Origin: Spirochaetia bacterium
GTDB taxonomy: Bacteria > Spirochaetota > Spirochaetia > PWKH01
Assembly: GCA_007128345.1 (NCBI GenBank)
Contig: SKXS01000126.1
Location: forward strand, 1-6,676
Direction of reading: 5' to 3'
Length of the DNA stretch: 6,676 nucleotides
The notes below the pieces were generated by a model that was not told the origin of the DNA, made no database searches, and worked only from the letters and a program-made list of their open reading frames with translations. Positions 1 through 6,558 of the stretch are shown in pieces. Position numbers and translations under genes: made by a program. The stretch's first letter is position 1. The number at the start of each line of letters is the position of its first letter.

Positions 1-1542
1 CTGGACCAGCTCTACCTGTTCGGGGGATTGGCTAACCTTGATCAGGTGACCAATACAGGAACTGCCAGCAGCCCGATACATCTGGGCGTGTTCTACCCGG
101 GCGATACCCCATGGTCATTTTTTACACGAATCCAGAAGACTGATCCGACGGGACTTCAGGATAATACGAACCGGGATTTCTACAACTATGCCACCGAGAT
201 AAATGATGAAGTATATGAGTGGATTGAAAGGAATGAAAAGACCAAGTATGCAGGCAGGCTTGCGAACTCGATCAACAACAGGTTTTTGTTCAACACGCTG
301 TATGACGGCATGGTGGTCGGGGGAGCGCTCTGGTTTCAGACATCAAATACATCAAATTTGGCAAATAATTTCAAGCGAACCACCACGTTCTACTACGACA
401 GCTCCGCTACTCCAGGTACGACAGAGCCGATTCAGTCACTGGACTACACCATAGAAGAGGAGAGGACTGATCTGAACAAATCATTCATACCTTCACTCTA
501 TGCTGCTGCATTTATGCCAGGCCAGAATGTCGACATGACTATTGCAGTAGGTGTCGGCATGGAGCGGTACAACTGGTCGGAATCGCATAGCCGGATATAT
601 TCAAGTACAGCTGATACGAATCATACCCAGACAGACATCATCAGGGATGATACCATTAACAAGCTCAGCCGTACCTTTCTCTATGGTTTCTACATGCAGG
701 ATATGGCATCTCCTCTGGCTATGTTTGACAGCGGGGAAAAAGACTTCTTCTTCAACGGCTCGGTGACGCTTGATTTCTACAACAGGAAGTATGAGACGTA
801 TGACGAATCCCAAATTTATGACTATACCGCCGGAGCTGATCCCGTTAAGAGCACCTACAACAACGATACACTCACCATGCGCTATGGATCTACCATGAAT
901 GTATCTGCATCGGTAAATACCGGGCAGGAATTCGGGTTTGATTTGGGCAACGGCGTGTTCCTGGGTATGATCCCTGCTGGAGGGATCTCCTTCTCATCGG
1001 AAGCTCCTTGGGGTATGGTGCGTCTGAAAGGATTTGAAGATGTTGATACCGCTGACAACAACGATGACGGTACTATTGACGTGACTGTCACCACCACGGG
1101 AGACGCAAAGCATATGATGGCTTCGGGCGGTTTGGGAACCATAGACAACTCAACCCGTACAACACGGATAACTCTCTCCCTGGATCCGGCATGCGCACTG
1201 CGATACCAGCGGGAGGGATGGAAACTCGGATTTACCCTTGGCGCCGAAGGCACCTTGTCAGTCTCCCGAATCATGGAGAAGTCCAAACAGGGTACAGCTG
1301 TGCTGACCGAAGTTGAGGTGGACGGTGCGACAACCACGACAGAGGTCACCAAAACTAATACGAATTCGCCGGCGACATCCAATTCCTACTTCAACTGGAC
1401 TGCCCAAATCGCCCACCGGTTCGGCCTGAACTACGACATATCTGATAACGTGCGGTTCTTAATTGACCTGAGTTCAGCCGGAAACCAGGGACTGCTAAAT
1501 TTTGAGAATCTTACGGTCCAGGCATTAATTGCATTGCCGTAA
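1..1542 (+). CDS. Putative outer-membrane beta-barrel protein (5'-truncated by window edge)
   Basis: The reading frame is open from base 1 to the TAA at 1540-1542, giving 513 residues. The true start and any signal peptide lie upstream. The in-frame TTG at 28 is most likely an internal leucine codon, because the residues before it (LDQLYLFGGL) look like continuing protein and no spaced ribosome site precedes it. The sequence is rich in Asn, Thr, Ser, Gly and aromatic residues and has many short alternating polar/hydrophobic stretches, such as SVTLDFYNRKYETY (codons near 760-800), WKLGFTLGAEGTLSVSRI (near 1220-1275) and the last ~60 residues. These are the marks of an outer-membrane beta-barrel with long polar loops. 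It has only one cysteine. An acidic DxNxDG-type loop (DNNDDGTID, near 1054-1080) sits between predicted strands. I do not recognise a named family. The C-terminus (LTVQALIALP) lacks the usual terminal aromatic residue, so the barrel call is inference. A stem-loop follows the stop, so this probably ends its transcript. Confidence 0.6.
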   Translation: MDQLYLFGGLANLDQVTNTGTASSPIHLGVFYPGDTPWSFFTRIQKTDPTGLQDNTNRDFYNYATEINDEVYEWIERNEKTKYAGRLANSINNRFLFNTLYDGMVVGGALWFQTSNTSNLANNFKRTTTFYYDSSATPGTTEPIQSLDYTIEEERTDLNKSFIPSLYAAAFMPGQNVDMTIAVGVGMERYNWSESHSRIYSSTADTNHTQTDIIRDDTINKLSRTFLYGFYMQDMASPLAMFDSGEKDFFFNGSVTLDFYNRKYETYDESQIYDYTAGADPVKSTYNNDTLTMRYGSTMNVSASVNTGQEFGFDLGNGVFLGMIPAGGISFSSEAPWGMVRLKGFEDVDTADNNDDGTIDVTVTTTGDAKHMMASGGLGTIDNSTRTTRITLSLDPACALRYQREGWKLGFTLGAEGTLSVSRIMEKSKQGTAVLTEVEVDGATTTTEVTKTNTNSPATSNSYFNWTAQIAHRFGLNYDISDNVRFLIDLSSAGNQGLLNFENLTVQALIALP

Positions 1543-1554
1543 GCTATCTGAAAA

Positions 1555-1588
1555 GGAAATGACGGGTGGACAGCAACCCGTCATTTCC
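1555..1588 (+). terminator. Perfect 13-bp stem-loop downstream of the beta-barrel gene
   Basis: GGAAATGACGGGT (1555-1567) pairs exactly with ACCCGTCATTTCC (1576-1588) around an 8-base loop. It begins 12 bp after the stop codon. The bases after the stem (CAGCTTCTTTGA) contain only a broken T-rich stretch, so it is a plausible but imperfect intrinsic terminator. It could instead act mainly as a 3'-end stabilising hairpin. No gene lies between it and the transporter start at 1699. Confidence 0.7.
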
Positions 1589-1698
1589 CAGCTTCTTTGA
1601 TCTCCGCAGAAATTCCTTTACAAGGCATTCCCTACACCAGCGGTATCACCAAAATGATTGCTCAACTGTATCTATTGATGCTGATATGATATTCTCAC

Positions 1699-2892
1699 AT
1701 GTTCTCTTTTATGGCATACTTGCATGCTATGAAGCACGATGAACCGATAGTGAAGTGGCCGGTGATACTCCTTGGCATGTCAGTTGCCTTTTCCCTATTC
1801 GGCGATATGGCAATCTACGCAATCCTCCCAGTATACCATGAAGTGCTCGGCTTCGGACCTATGCAGGTGGGTATCCTGCTGTCAGCAAACCGGTGGGTAC
1901 GAATCATTACTAACCGGGGTGCAGGTCGTGTGCTTGAGCGAAGCGATCCTTCTCGGGTCCTGGCGGTCGTGCTCTTCCTTGGTGCGTGTGCTGCTGCAAT
2001 TTATGCGAGCACACCTCCATTTTTACTGTTCCTTGCGGCACGTATTCTGTGGGGAGTATGCTGGTCATTTATCAGGCACATCGGGGTTATGACATCACTG
2101 GGTACCGTACATGAAAAACGCGCTGCGGGCATCCTGGGCATATACAACGGAGTTGTGCAGTTCGGATTCATCGCCGGTACCCTGGCGGCGGGGCTGCTGT
2201 TTGACTCCTGGGGATATCGGGCAACTTTCTGGTTGATTGCCGCAATGAGCCTGATCGGCATTCCCCTGGATTTTGCAGGATTCACTCGCCTGAGGAAGCA
2301 CACCTCCATACGTCACCATAGGGCACCTACTCAGAATCGCTTTGACCGGGTGATGCTCTTGAGGGGGTTCATCGTCAGCTGTGTAGGAACCGGGCTGATC
2401 ATATCCACCCTCGGATTTGTCCTGCGCCAGCACTTCGGCGAGGTATTCCAGGTAGGCTCGATTGTGCTTGGGATAACAACGGTTAATGCGGTACTCATTG
2501 CATCGCACTACACCATTAACAGCATCGGTTCGCCCGTGCTCGGCCGTCTGATAGATGCAATCGGCAGGAGCACTTCAGAGTTCCTGGCATTTACCTTTGG
2601 ATGTGCTGCTTTGACCCTCGCGGCAATCTTCACTCAGCCATGGGTGCTCATCCCTGCGGTGGTCATCTTTTTTGTTGCTACGGTCACAGGTAAGCTCTCT
2701 CTCATGTCGCAGGCGGGTCTGACGGGATCGAAAAACTTTTCACTCATGATGAGCGCAAGTGATATGGGTTCTGCTACAGGTCCGATTATCGGGTGGGCGG
2801 CTATTGAGACTTCTGGCAGTCCGGAAGCGATATTCACCATTGGCGCGGCCCTCTTCGCCATTGCGGCGGTCTCTGAACTGATAAAAAGGTAG
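1699..2892 (+). CDS. Major facilitator superfamily (MFS) transporter
   Basis: This is a 397-residue inner-membrane carrier of usual MFS length. About twelve hydrophobic segments can be placed, near residues 20-42, 53-72, 86-103, 106-127, 143-167, 174-194, 221-242, 253-275, 292-311, 314-332, 347-368 and 375-394. A basic central loop (residues 196-217, RLRK...RHHRAP) joins the two six-helix halves. The second-half motif A is well kept (GRLIDAIGR, 282-290: G-x-L-x-D-x-x-G-R). The first-half copy, after RWVRIITN (65-72), is degenerate (GRVLERSDPSR, 76-86). The substrate cannot be assigned; it is probably a proton-coupled importer or exporter of a small molecule. The start is uncertain. ATG codons at 1699, 1711 and 1729 all lack a clear Shine-Dalgarno site, and the one at 1729 (MKHDEPIVKW) would give a more typical short cytoplasmic N-terminus. 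I report the longest form. The gene converges on the next one with 5 bp between stop codons. Confidence 0.88.
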   Translation: MFSFMAYLHAMKHDEPIVKWPVILLGMSVAFSLFGDMAIYAILPVYHEVLGFGPMQVGILLSANRWVRIITNRGAGRVLERSDPSRVLAVVLFLGACAAAIYASTPPFLLFLAARILWGVCWSFIRHIGVMTSLGTVHEKRAAGILGIYNGVVQFGFIAGTLAAGLLFDSWGYRATFWLIAAMSLIGIPLDFAGFTRLRKHTSIRHHRAPTQNRFDRVMLLRGFIVSCVGTGLIISTLGFVLRQHFGEVFQVGSIVLGITTVNAVLIASHYTINSIGSPVLGRLIDAIGRSTSEFLAFTFGCAALTLAAIFTQPWVLIPAVVIFFVATVTGKLSLMSQAGLTGSKNFSLMMSASDMGSATGPIIGWAAIETSGSPEAIFTIGAALFAIAAVSELIKR

Positions 2893-2897
2893 AAGCA

Positions 2898-3503
2898 TTA
2901 TCCCATGGATACGATATTCCTGCTTTTTCGATAGGCGCTGAGAATGTTCTTCACTTGCCTGCGAGCGGATTCAGGGGTTACTTCATCATGGAGACGTTTT
3001 TTCTCGTCCCTGAGATCAATGCCTGCTGCGTATGCAACCCGGCTGACAAATTCGCTGCACACCAGCTTGCCCTCGTCATGGGGCACACGGATGCCGATGC
3101 GTTCGCTGAACCAGATCCAAAGCAGGTTGGGGAAGTTATACCCTGAAATCCCTTGGAGACGTTCAGCTTCCTTCAGGGCCTTTGAAGCAGCATATGCATC
3201 TACGGGAATGTATGCCATATCGAACCGCCGCTTGGGGTGACGCTTTTTCCACCGCTTCAGGTCCCCAATCGGCCGTGGTCCGCTCACGTCGTAGTCCATG
3301 AGCGCTTCATAGTAGACCTGATCATAGTCCGGCGGCCTGTTCAGCGTGAACGCACAACCGATATGGTTCCATGTGCTGCTGGTCAGCCATTTGATAATAC
3401 GGGCATGGATCTTGGGGGATGATGTCCAGAATATCCAGAAATACAGCGCCTTGGGCTTGCTGTCATGAAAGACAACCAGGGCGGAATTTCCGCTGCGTTC
3501 CAT
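2898..3503 (-). CDS. Circularly permuted papain-like cysteine hydrolase (YiiX / NlpC-P60 superfamily)
   Basis: This is a 201-residue cytosolic protein with no signal peptide or clear membrane helix. The order of its motifs fits the permuted papain-like fold. A His comes first in WNHIGCAF (His47), a polar partner follows in VYYEALMDYDV (Glu67), and the nucleophile comes late in KLVCSEFVSRVAYAAGIDL (Cys149). The intervening GISGYNFPNLL segment also fits this superfamily. Members act as thiol amidases, peptidases or acyl-transfer enzymes on peptidoglycan, lipid or protein amides; the substrate here is unknown. The frame is open upstream to an ATG at 3596, but I chose the ATG at 3503. It is preceded on the minus strand by AGGAGA with GGAG 9 bases from the ATG, and an extended -10 promoter lies inside the would-be extension. 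The first residues, NSALVVFHDSKP, match the usual domain start. The C-terminal ~35 residues are strongly basic. It lies downstream of feoB on the same strand, probably as a separate transcript. Confidence 0.75.
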   Translation of the reverse strand: MERSGNSALVVFHDSKPKALYFWIFWTSSPKIHARIIKWLTSSTWNHIGCAFTLNRPPDYDQVYYEALMDYDVSGPRPIGDLKRWKKRHPKRRFDMAYIPVDAYAASKALKEAERLQGISGYNFPNLLWIWFSERIGIRVPHDEGKLVCSEFVSRVAYAAGIDLRDEKKRLHDEVTPESARRQVKNILSAYRKSRNIVSMG

Positions 3504-3528
3504 GAATGGTCTCTCCTGATGCTCTGTT

Positions 3529-3537
3529 AGTATACCA
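3529..3537 (-). promoter_or_regulatory. Extended -10 promoter for the permuted-papain gene
   Basis: Read on the minus strand, the bases are TGGTATACT: a TGn extension followed by TATACT, which matches TATAAT at five of six positions. There is no good -35 at 17 bp, as is common for extended -10 promoters; a TTGAAC lies only 13 bp upstream. Transcription would start near 3522, leaving a leader of about 19 bases that contains the Shine-Dalgarno site of the ATG at 3503. The -10 overlaps GTTAGT (plus strand 3526-3531), the same half-site found in the feo operator candidate. The promoter is predicted from sequence only. Confidence 0.5.
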
Positions 3538-3572
3538 TAGATTAGCCGTTCAAAGAGAAAACCGTCACGGCA

Positions 3573-3592
3573 CTGCAGAAAAATTTCTGCAG
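3573..3592. repeat. 20-bp near-perfect palindrome between feoB and the permuted-papain gene
   Basis: The bases CTGCAGAAAAATTTCTGCAG form two 9-bp arms (CTGCAGAAA / TTTCTGCAG) around a central AA. The element lies 58-77 bp after the feoB stop and about 36 bp upstream of the -10 of the following gene. In feoB mRNA it could fold as an 8-bp stem with a 4-base loop, but no T-run follows it on the minus strand. It could be a weak 3' hairpin for the feo transcript or a protein-binding site for the downstream promoter. The sequence alone does not decide. Confidence 0.5.
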
Positions 3593-3649
3593 GCATACAT
3601 CAGAGATGTGAAGATGCCATGCACTTGTGACATGCATGTACTGCCTATC

Positions 3650-5896
3650 TCAGTATGCTTCCCGGTGCTTGTGCCTGCCGACCATCTTGAAAGCAAAGAA
3701 CTGTACGGCTATGCACCCAAGTGAAACAGCTATCCACAGGATGCTGCCTCCCTCTGCTGCCTGGTAGTAGAGGGTTGCCACCGCCCATGCTGATACGGTC
3801 AGGTAGATACCCAAGAGCACGCTGAAAAAGATACCCATCTCCTTGATTGCAGTTCCGAAAGCCGCAAGGCAGGGGAAATAGACCAGCACAAACAGCAGGT
3901 AGGCAAACCCCGCAGCAGGGGTGAACTTGCTGCGCATGAGGGAGAATAACGACACATCTGCTTCTATTGCCTGGGCAACATGCAGTTCATCACCTCTTAA
4001 GGTCCCCGCTCCCATGGACTCAGCTATGCCCCCGAAGATACTGGTAATTCCTTCACCAAGTGCTTCAAAGGCTTCAGCAAAACCATCGCGTAATGAGAAG
4101 GAGGATTCTGTCTCTTCATCCCAAGATGCTGTCATCTGTCCGTAGAGACCGCTGAGGGTTCCTACCACTGCCTCCTTGGCGAAGAGGCCGCTGAAGAGGC
4201 CGACGGTGGCCGGCCAGTTTTCCTGGGTTATACCCATGGGGGCGAACACGGGAGTTATCTGCTTGCCTGCGACAGCAAGCAAGGAGGTGTCCGAATCCTC
4301 ATGCCCGAAGGAGCCGTCAGTTCCGAGGCTGTTGAAGAAGCTGAGCACTATGACTGCGAGGATGATCACCTTGCCTGCCCTGAGAAGGAATATCCTGAGG
4401 CGGTTCCAAGTGTGCATGAATATGTGCTTCGGTCTGGGAGCGTGGTACGGGGGCAGTTCCATGATAAAATAGCTTGGTTCTCCCCGGAAGAGGGAGTGCT
4501 TGAGGAAGAGACCGGTGAGAATCGCCAGGAGGACACCTATGAGGTATATGGAGAATACGATTGATCCGGCACGGGCTCCGAAGAGGGCAGCCCCGAAGAG
4601 AGCATAGACCGGAAGCCGTGCGCTGCAGCTCATAAGCGGAACCATGAAGATGGTCATGAATCGGTCCCTGCGGTTATCCAGCGTTCGGGTTGCCAGCATA
4701 GCCGGAACAGTGCATCCAAATCCGACGATCATGGGAACAAATGCTTTTCCGGGGAGCCCGAGGGTACGCATGAAGCGGTCCATCACAAATGCAGCGCGCG
4801 CGAGATACCCTGAATCTTCAAGAAGGCTAAGCGACAGGAACATGAAGAATACCACTGGGATGAATGCGGCGACAGTCTGGATGCCGGCGCCTACTCCTCC
4901 GGCGAGAATGCTTATTAGCCAGGACGGGGCATTGAGGATTTCCAGTACGTAGGCGAATCCGTCAACAAAGACAGTGCCGAACAGGATTTCGAAGAAGTCT
5001 ATAAAAGCCGCGCCTACGGAGACTGCAAGCCAGAACACCAAGTACATAATCAGCAGAAAGACGGGAATGCCTAAAAACCGGTTGAGCACCACTTTGTCTA
5101 TCTTTTCGGATACACTCCTGCGGTCGTACTCCCGTTTGAGAGAACTCTCCACTACGGCGTGCACGTGACCGTAGCGCCCATCAGCTATGATGATTTCCGC
5201 ATCTTCCTTAAGTACCGACTCTACAGCCTTCCTGCCTGTCTCGATGTCCTCTCTGGAGAGAGGGGAGTCCTTGTCAGGATGCACGGTGCCTTCAAACAGG
5301 CTTATTGCTTTCCAGCGGCTCCTAATCTTATCTGCCCATGAAGAAAGGAGATCCTCTACTTCGTTGGGATACTCAGGATATAATGCTGAAGGGGCTACAC
5401 CGGCATCGCAGAACTCGATAACGCGTTTTGCCGCATCTGCAGCGCTGGTTCTGTCAGTCGCAGTCACAGGTATGACCGGGACTCCAAGAGCTCGTGAGAG
5501 CTTATCGGTATCTATGCGCATGCCGTCTTTTTCAGCGAGATCCATCATATTCAGCAGCACGATGGTCGGCATACCCATTTCTATGAGGTTGATGGTTAGG
5601 TAGAGGTTTCGTTCCAGATGGGAAGCGTCCACTATATTGACCGCCAGGTCCGGTTCACCCGAAAGCAGGAAATCCCGGGCTGCCTTTTCATCTTCGCTGG
5701 AAGCACTGAAGCTGTATATGCCGGGCAGATCAACCACCTTGACAGTCTTACGGTTCTTGATCCATCCTTCTTTTTTTTCTACGGTAACCCCAGGCCAGTT
5801 GCCTATGCGCTGGCTGCCGCCAGTGAGCGCGTTGAATATGGTGGTCTTACCGCAGTTCGGATTGCCGGCCAGGGCTATGGTGTGTGTTGCATTCAT
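3650..5896 (-). CDS. feoB: Ferrous iron transport protein B (FeoB)
   Basis: FeoB is the inner-membrane Fe(II) transporter, with an N-terminal cytosolic G protein that controls uptake. This copy has 748 residues, about the usual full length. The GTPase motifs are intact: G1 GNPNCGKT (11-18), G2 Thr38 in NWPGVTVEKKEG, G3 DLPG (56-59), G4 NMMD (116-119) and a G5-like VTAT (144-147). A helical GDI-type spacer (about 172-265) follows. The membrane part runs from about 270 to 738. It carries two Gate-type repeats and the conserved pore cysteines in GFGCTVPA (Cys395), MSCSARLPVY (Cys424) and YFPCLAAFGTAIKE (Cys676), plus LFAKEAVVGTL (571-581). The short cytosolic tail is basic and His-containing (GRHKHREAY). 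The start is fixed by a 4-bp ATGA overlap with feoA and a GGAGA site with GGAG 10 bases before the ATG. No feoC or small Cys-rich FeoB-associated gene follows in the 146-bp gap. Confidence 0.98.
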   Translation of the reverse strand: MNATHTIALAGNPNCGKTTIFNALTGGSQRIGNWPGVTVEKKEGWIKNRKTVKVVDLPGIYSFSASSEDEKAARDFLLSGEPDLAVNIVDASHLERNLYLTINLIEMGMPTIVLLNMMDLAEKDGMRIDTDKLSRALGVPVIPVTATDRTSAADAAKRVIEFCDAGVAPSALYPEYPNEVEDLLSSWADKIRSRWKAISLFEGTVHPDKDSPLSREDIETGRKAVESVLKEDAEIIIADGRYGHVHAVVESSLKREYDRRSVSEKIDKVVLNRFLGIPVFLLIMYLVFWLAVSVGAAFIDFFEILFGTVFVDGFAYVLEILNAPSWLISILAGGVGAGIQTVAAFIPVVFFMFLSLSLLEDSGYLARAAFVMDRFMRTLGLPGKAFVPMIVGFGCTVPAMLATRTLDNRRDRFMTIFMVPLMSCSARLPVYALFGAALFGARAGSIVFSIYLIGVLLAILTGLFLKHSLFRGEPSYFIMELPPYHAPRPKHIFMHTWNRLRIFLLRAGKVIILAVIVLSFFNSLGTDGSFGHEDSDTSLLAVAGKQITPVFAPMGITQENWPATVGLFSGLFAKEAVVGTLSGLYGQMTASWDEETESSFSLRDGFAEAFEALGEGITSIFGGIAESMGAGTLRGDELHVAQAIEADVSLFSLMRSKFTPAAGFAYLLFVLVYFPCLAAFGTAIKEMGIFFSVLLGIYLTVSAWAVATLYYQAAEGGSILWIAVSLGCIAVQFFAFKMVGRHKHREAY

Positions 5897-6129
5897 GCAT
5901 TAATTCTCCGTACGATGAGTGCGTCAGCCTCTCCTTTTCGGAGGGTGAGCCTGCTTCCTCGTATCTCAATTTCTACTGGATCTCCCATCGGAGCAACACT
6001 TTTGACGGTAAAGCGAGTACTCTTTGTGAGGCCCATTGCCAATAGACGTGTCCGATAAGCCCCTGAACCCTGTTCATACCCAGTTACTTCTCCTGATTCA
6101 CCAGGTTTCATTTGTTTCAGTTTGTCCAT
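5893..6129 (-). CDS. feoA: Ferrous iron transport protein A (FeoA), classical compact form
   Basis: This is a 78-residue cytosolic SH3-like protein, the usual FeoA size. It is thought to bind FeoB and modulate Fe(II) uptake. The conserved core is clear: a basic arginine pair and MGL turn (YRTRLLAMGLTKSTRF), the strongly conserved APMGDPVEIEIRGSRLTLRK stretch, and the closing EADALIVRRI. Its stop overlaps the feoB start by 4 bp (ATGA), so translation is probably coupled. Two consecutive ATG codons (6132 and 6129) could start it. GGAG lies 3 bases before the first and 6 before the second, so I chose the second; the difference is one Met. The 42 bp between it and the preceding FeoA-domain gene hold the ribosome site and no promoter that I can support, so the two genes are most likely co-transcribed. 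Confidence 0.95.
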   Translation of the reverse strand: MDKLKQMKPGESGEVTGYEQGSGAYRTRLLAMGLTKSTRFTVKSVAPMGDPVEIEIRGSRLTLRKGEADALIVRRINA

Positions 6130-6171
6130 CATCTGCTCCGTGATATGGTAGTTAGTAGTTGTTTGGTCATG

Positions 6172-6471
6172 TCAGACAGGTACAACCCGTACTTTGTCAG
6201 CCAGGCCTCTGCCGATCATGAGGGTAGTCCCGCGTATGGAGACCAGTACAGGCCCCTCATAGTCATTCTTAAGCACCCGCAGGACTTCACCTGGGACCAC
6301 ACCTATGTCTATGAGTTTTCTGCGGGCTTCATCCCCGCCGATTACATGGATTGCACGAACGGAGATTCCCGGTTCAGCTGATGAGAGCAGTCCTGAACGG
6401 GAGAGCTCTTCCATCCTGCGTTCCTTTTTCAGCTGCAGGCCGCGGTACCACATTTTCGATATGCCTTTCAT
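6172..6471 (-). CDS. FeoA-domain protein with N-terminal extension (first gene of feo operon)
   Basis: This is a 99-residue protein whose last ~65 residues are a divergent FeoA/SH3-like domain. It has ARRKLIDIGVVPGEVLRVL (49-67), then EGPVLVSIRGTTLMIGRGLA (72-91) and DKVRVVPV at the end. It carries GPVLV where classical FeoA has APMGDPVEI, the pattern of the second FeoA type often paired with FeoA-FeoB. About 35 residues at the N-terminus, basic then Ser-rich (WYRGLQLKKERRMEELSRSG), are extra. The frame runs up to a GTG at 6480, but I chose the ATG at 6471: GGAG lies 8 bases before it, whereas the GTG overlaps that same GGAG and so cannot use it. The gene is first in the operon, behind the promoter and palindrome at 6487-6539. 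A role as FeoB partner or iron-responsive modulator is inferred from context. Confidence 0.9.
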   Translation of the reverse strand: MKGISKMWYRGLQLKKERRMEELSRSGLLSSAEPGISVRAIHVIGGDEARRKLIDIGVVPGEVLRVLKNDYEGPVLVSIRGTTLMIGRGLADKVRVVPV

Positions 6472-6486
6472 GCCCTGCACTCCAAT

Positions 6487-6502
6487 GTTAGTCTTGACTA
6501 AC
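6487..6502. promoter_or_regulatory. Putative metal-repressor operator of the feo operon (16-bp inverted repeat)
   Basis: Plus-strand bases GTTAGTC and GACTAAC form perfect 7-bp arms around a central TT. Read from the feo promoter, the repeat begins 8 bp after the -10 box, so it covers the expected transcription start and ends 15 bp before the ATG at 6471. A TTAG...CTAA inverted repeat at this position is the form expected of a DtxR/MntR-type (Fe or Mn dependent) repressor site. It does not resemble the GATAATGATAATCATTATC Fur box. The placement is seen in the sequence; the identity of the regulator is inference. Confidence 0.6.
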
Positions 6503-6509
6503 TGATACG

Positions 6510-6539
6510 ATAGTACACCGTATTCCGTGCCTGTGTCAA
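6510..6539 (-). promoter_or_regulatory. Sigma70-type promoter of the feo operon
   Basis: Read on the minus strand, a perfect -35 TTGACA (6539-6534) is followed by an 18-bp spacer and a -10 TACTAT (6515-6510), which matches TATAAT at four of six positions. Transcription would start near 6502-6503, at the edge of the inverted repeat at 6487-6502. The leader before the first FeoA gene would be about 31 bases. The promoter begins 19 bp past the stop of the upstream partial gene. Confidence 0.65.
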
Positions 6540-6558
6540 CGGGAAATTTTTATGTCTG

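Noticed and set aside
882..1382. 166-codon minus-strand open frame inside the beta-barrel gene
   Set aside because: It is antisense to a long, protein-like frame. Its Val/Ser/Pro-rich translation looks like the complement of Thr/Asp/Gly codons, and it shows no recognisable motif.
2885..2910. Bidirectional terminator between the convergent MFS and hydrolase genes
   Set aside because: The stops are 5 bp apart and no inverted repeat is visible at the junction. Any terminators must lie inside the opposing genes.
3504..3596. 31-codon N-terminal extension of the permuted-papain protein
   Set aside because: The start at 3596 has no supporting ribosome site, the extension contains the likely promoter and part of the palindrome, and a strong Shine-Dalgarno site precedes the internal ATG at 3503.
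3618..3638. Small hairpin (CATGCA / TGCATG, 9-base loop) just after feoB as a terminator
   Set aside because: The stem is only 6 bp, is not GC-rich, and is not followed by a T-run on the minus strand. The ATGCAT repetition makes chance pairing likely.
3504..3649. A feoC or small Cys-rich FeoB-associated gene downstream of feoB
   Set aside because: The only short minus-strand frame seen there is under 30 codons, has no Shine-Dalgarno site and lacks the expected Cys-rich or winged-helix character.
5187..6058. Plus-strand open frames of 138 and 146 codons opposite feoB and feoA
   Set aside because: They lie entirely antisense to well-conserved Feo proteins, and their translations are Ser/Arg-rich without any domain.
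6133..6171. Internal promoter between the two FeoA genes
   Set aside because: The 39-42 bp gap is AT-rich on paper but offers no convincing -35/-10 pair. Co-transcription from the upstream promoter is simpler.
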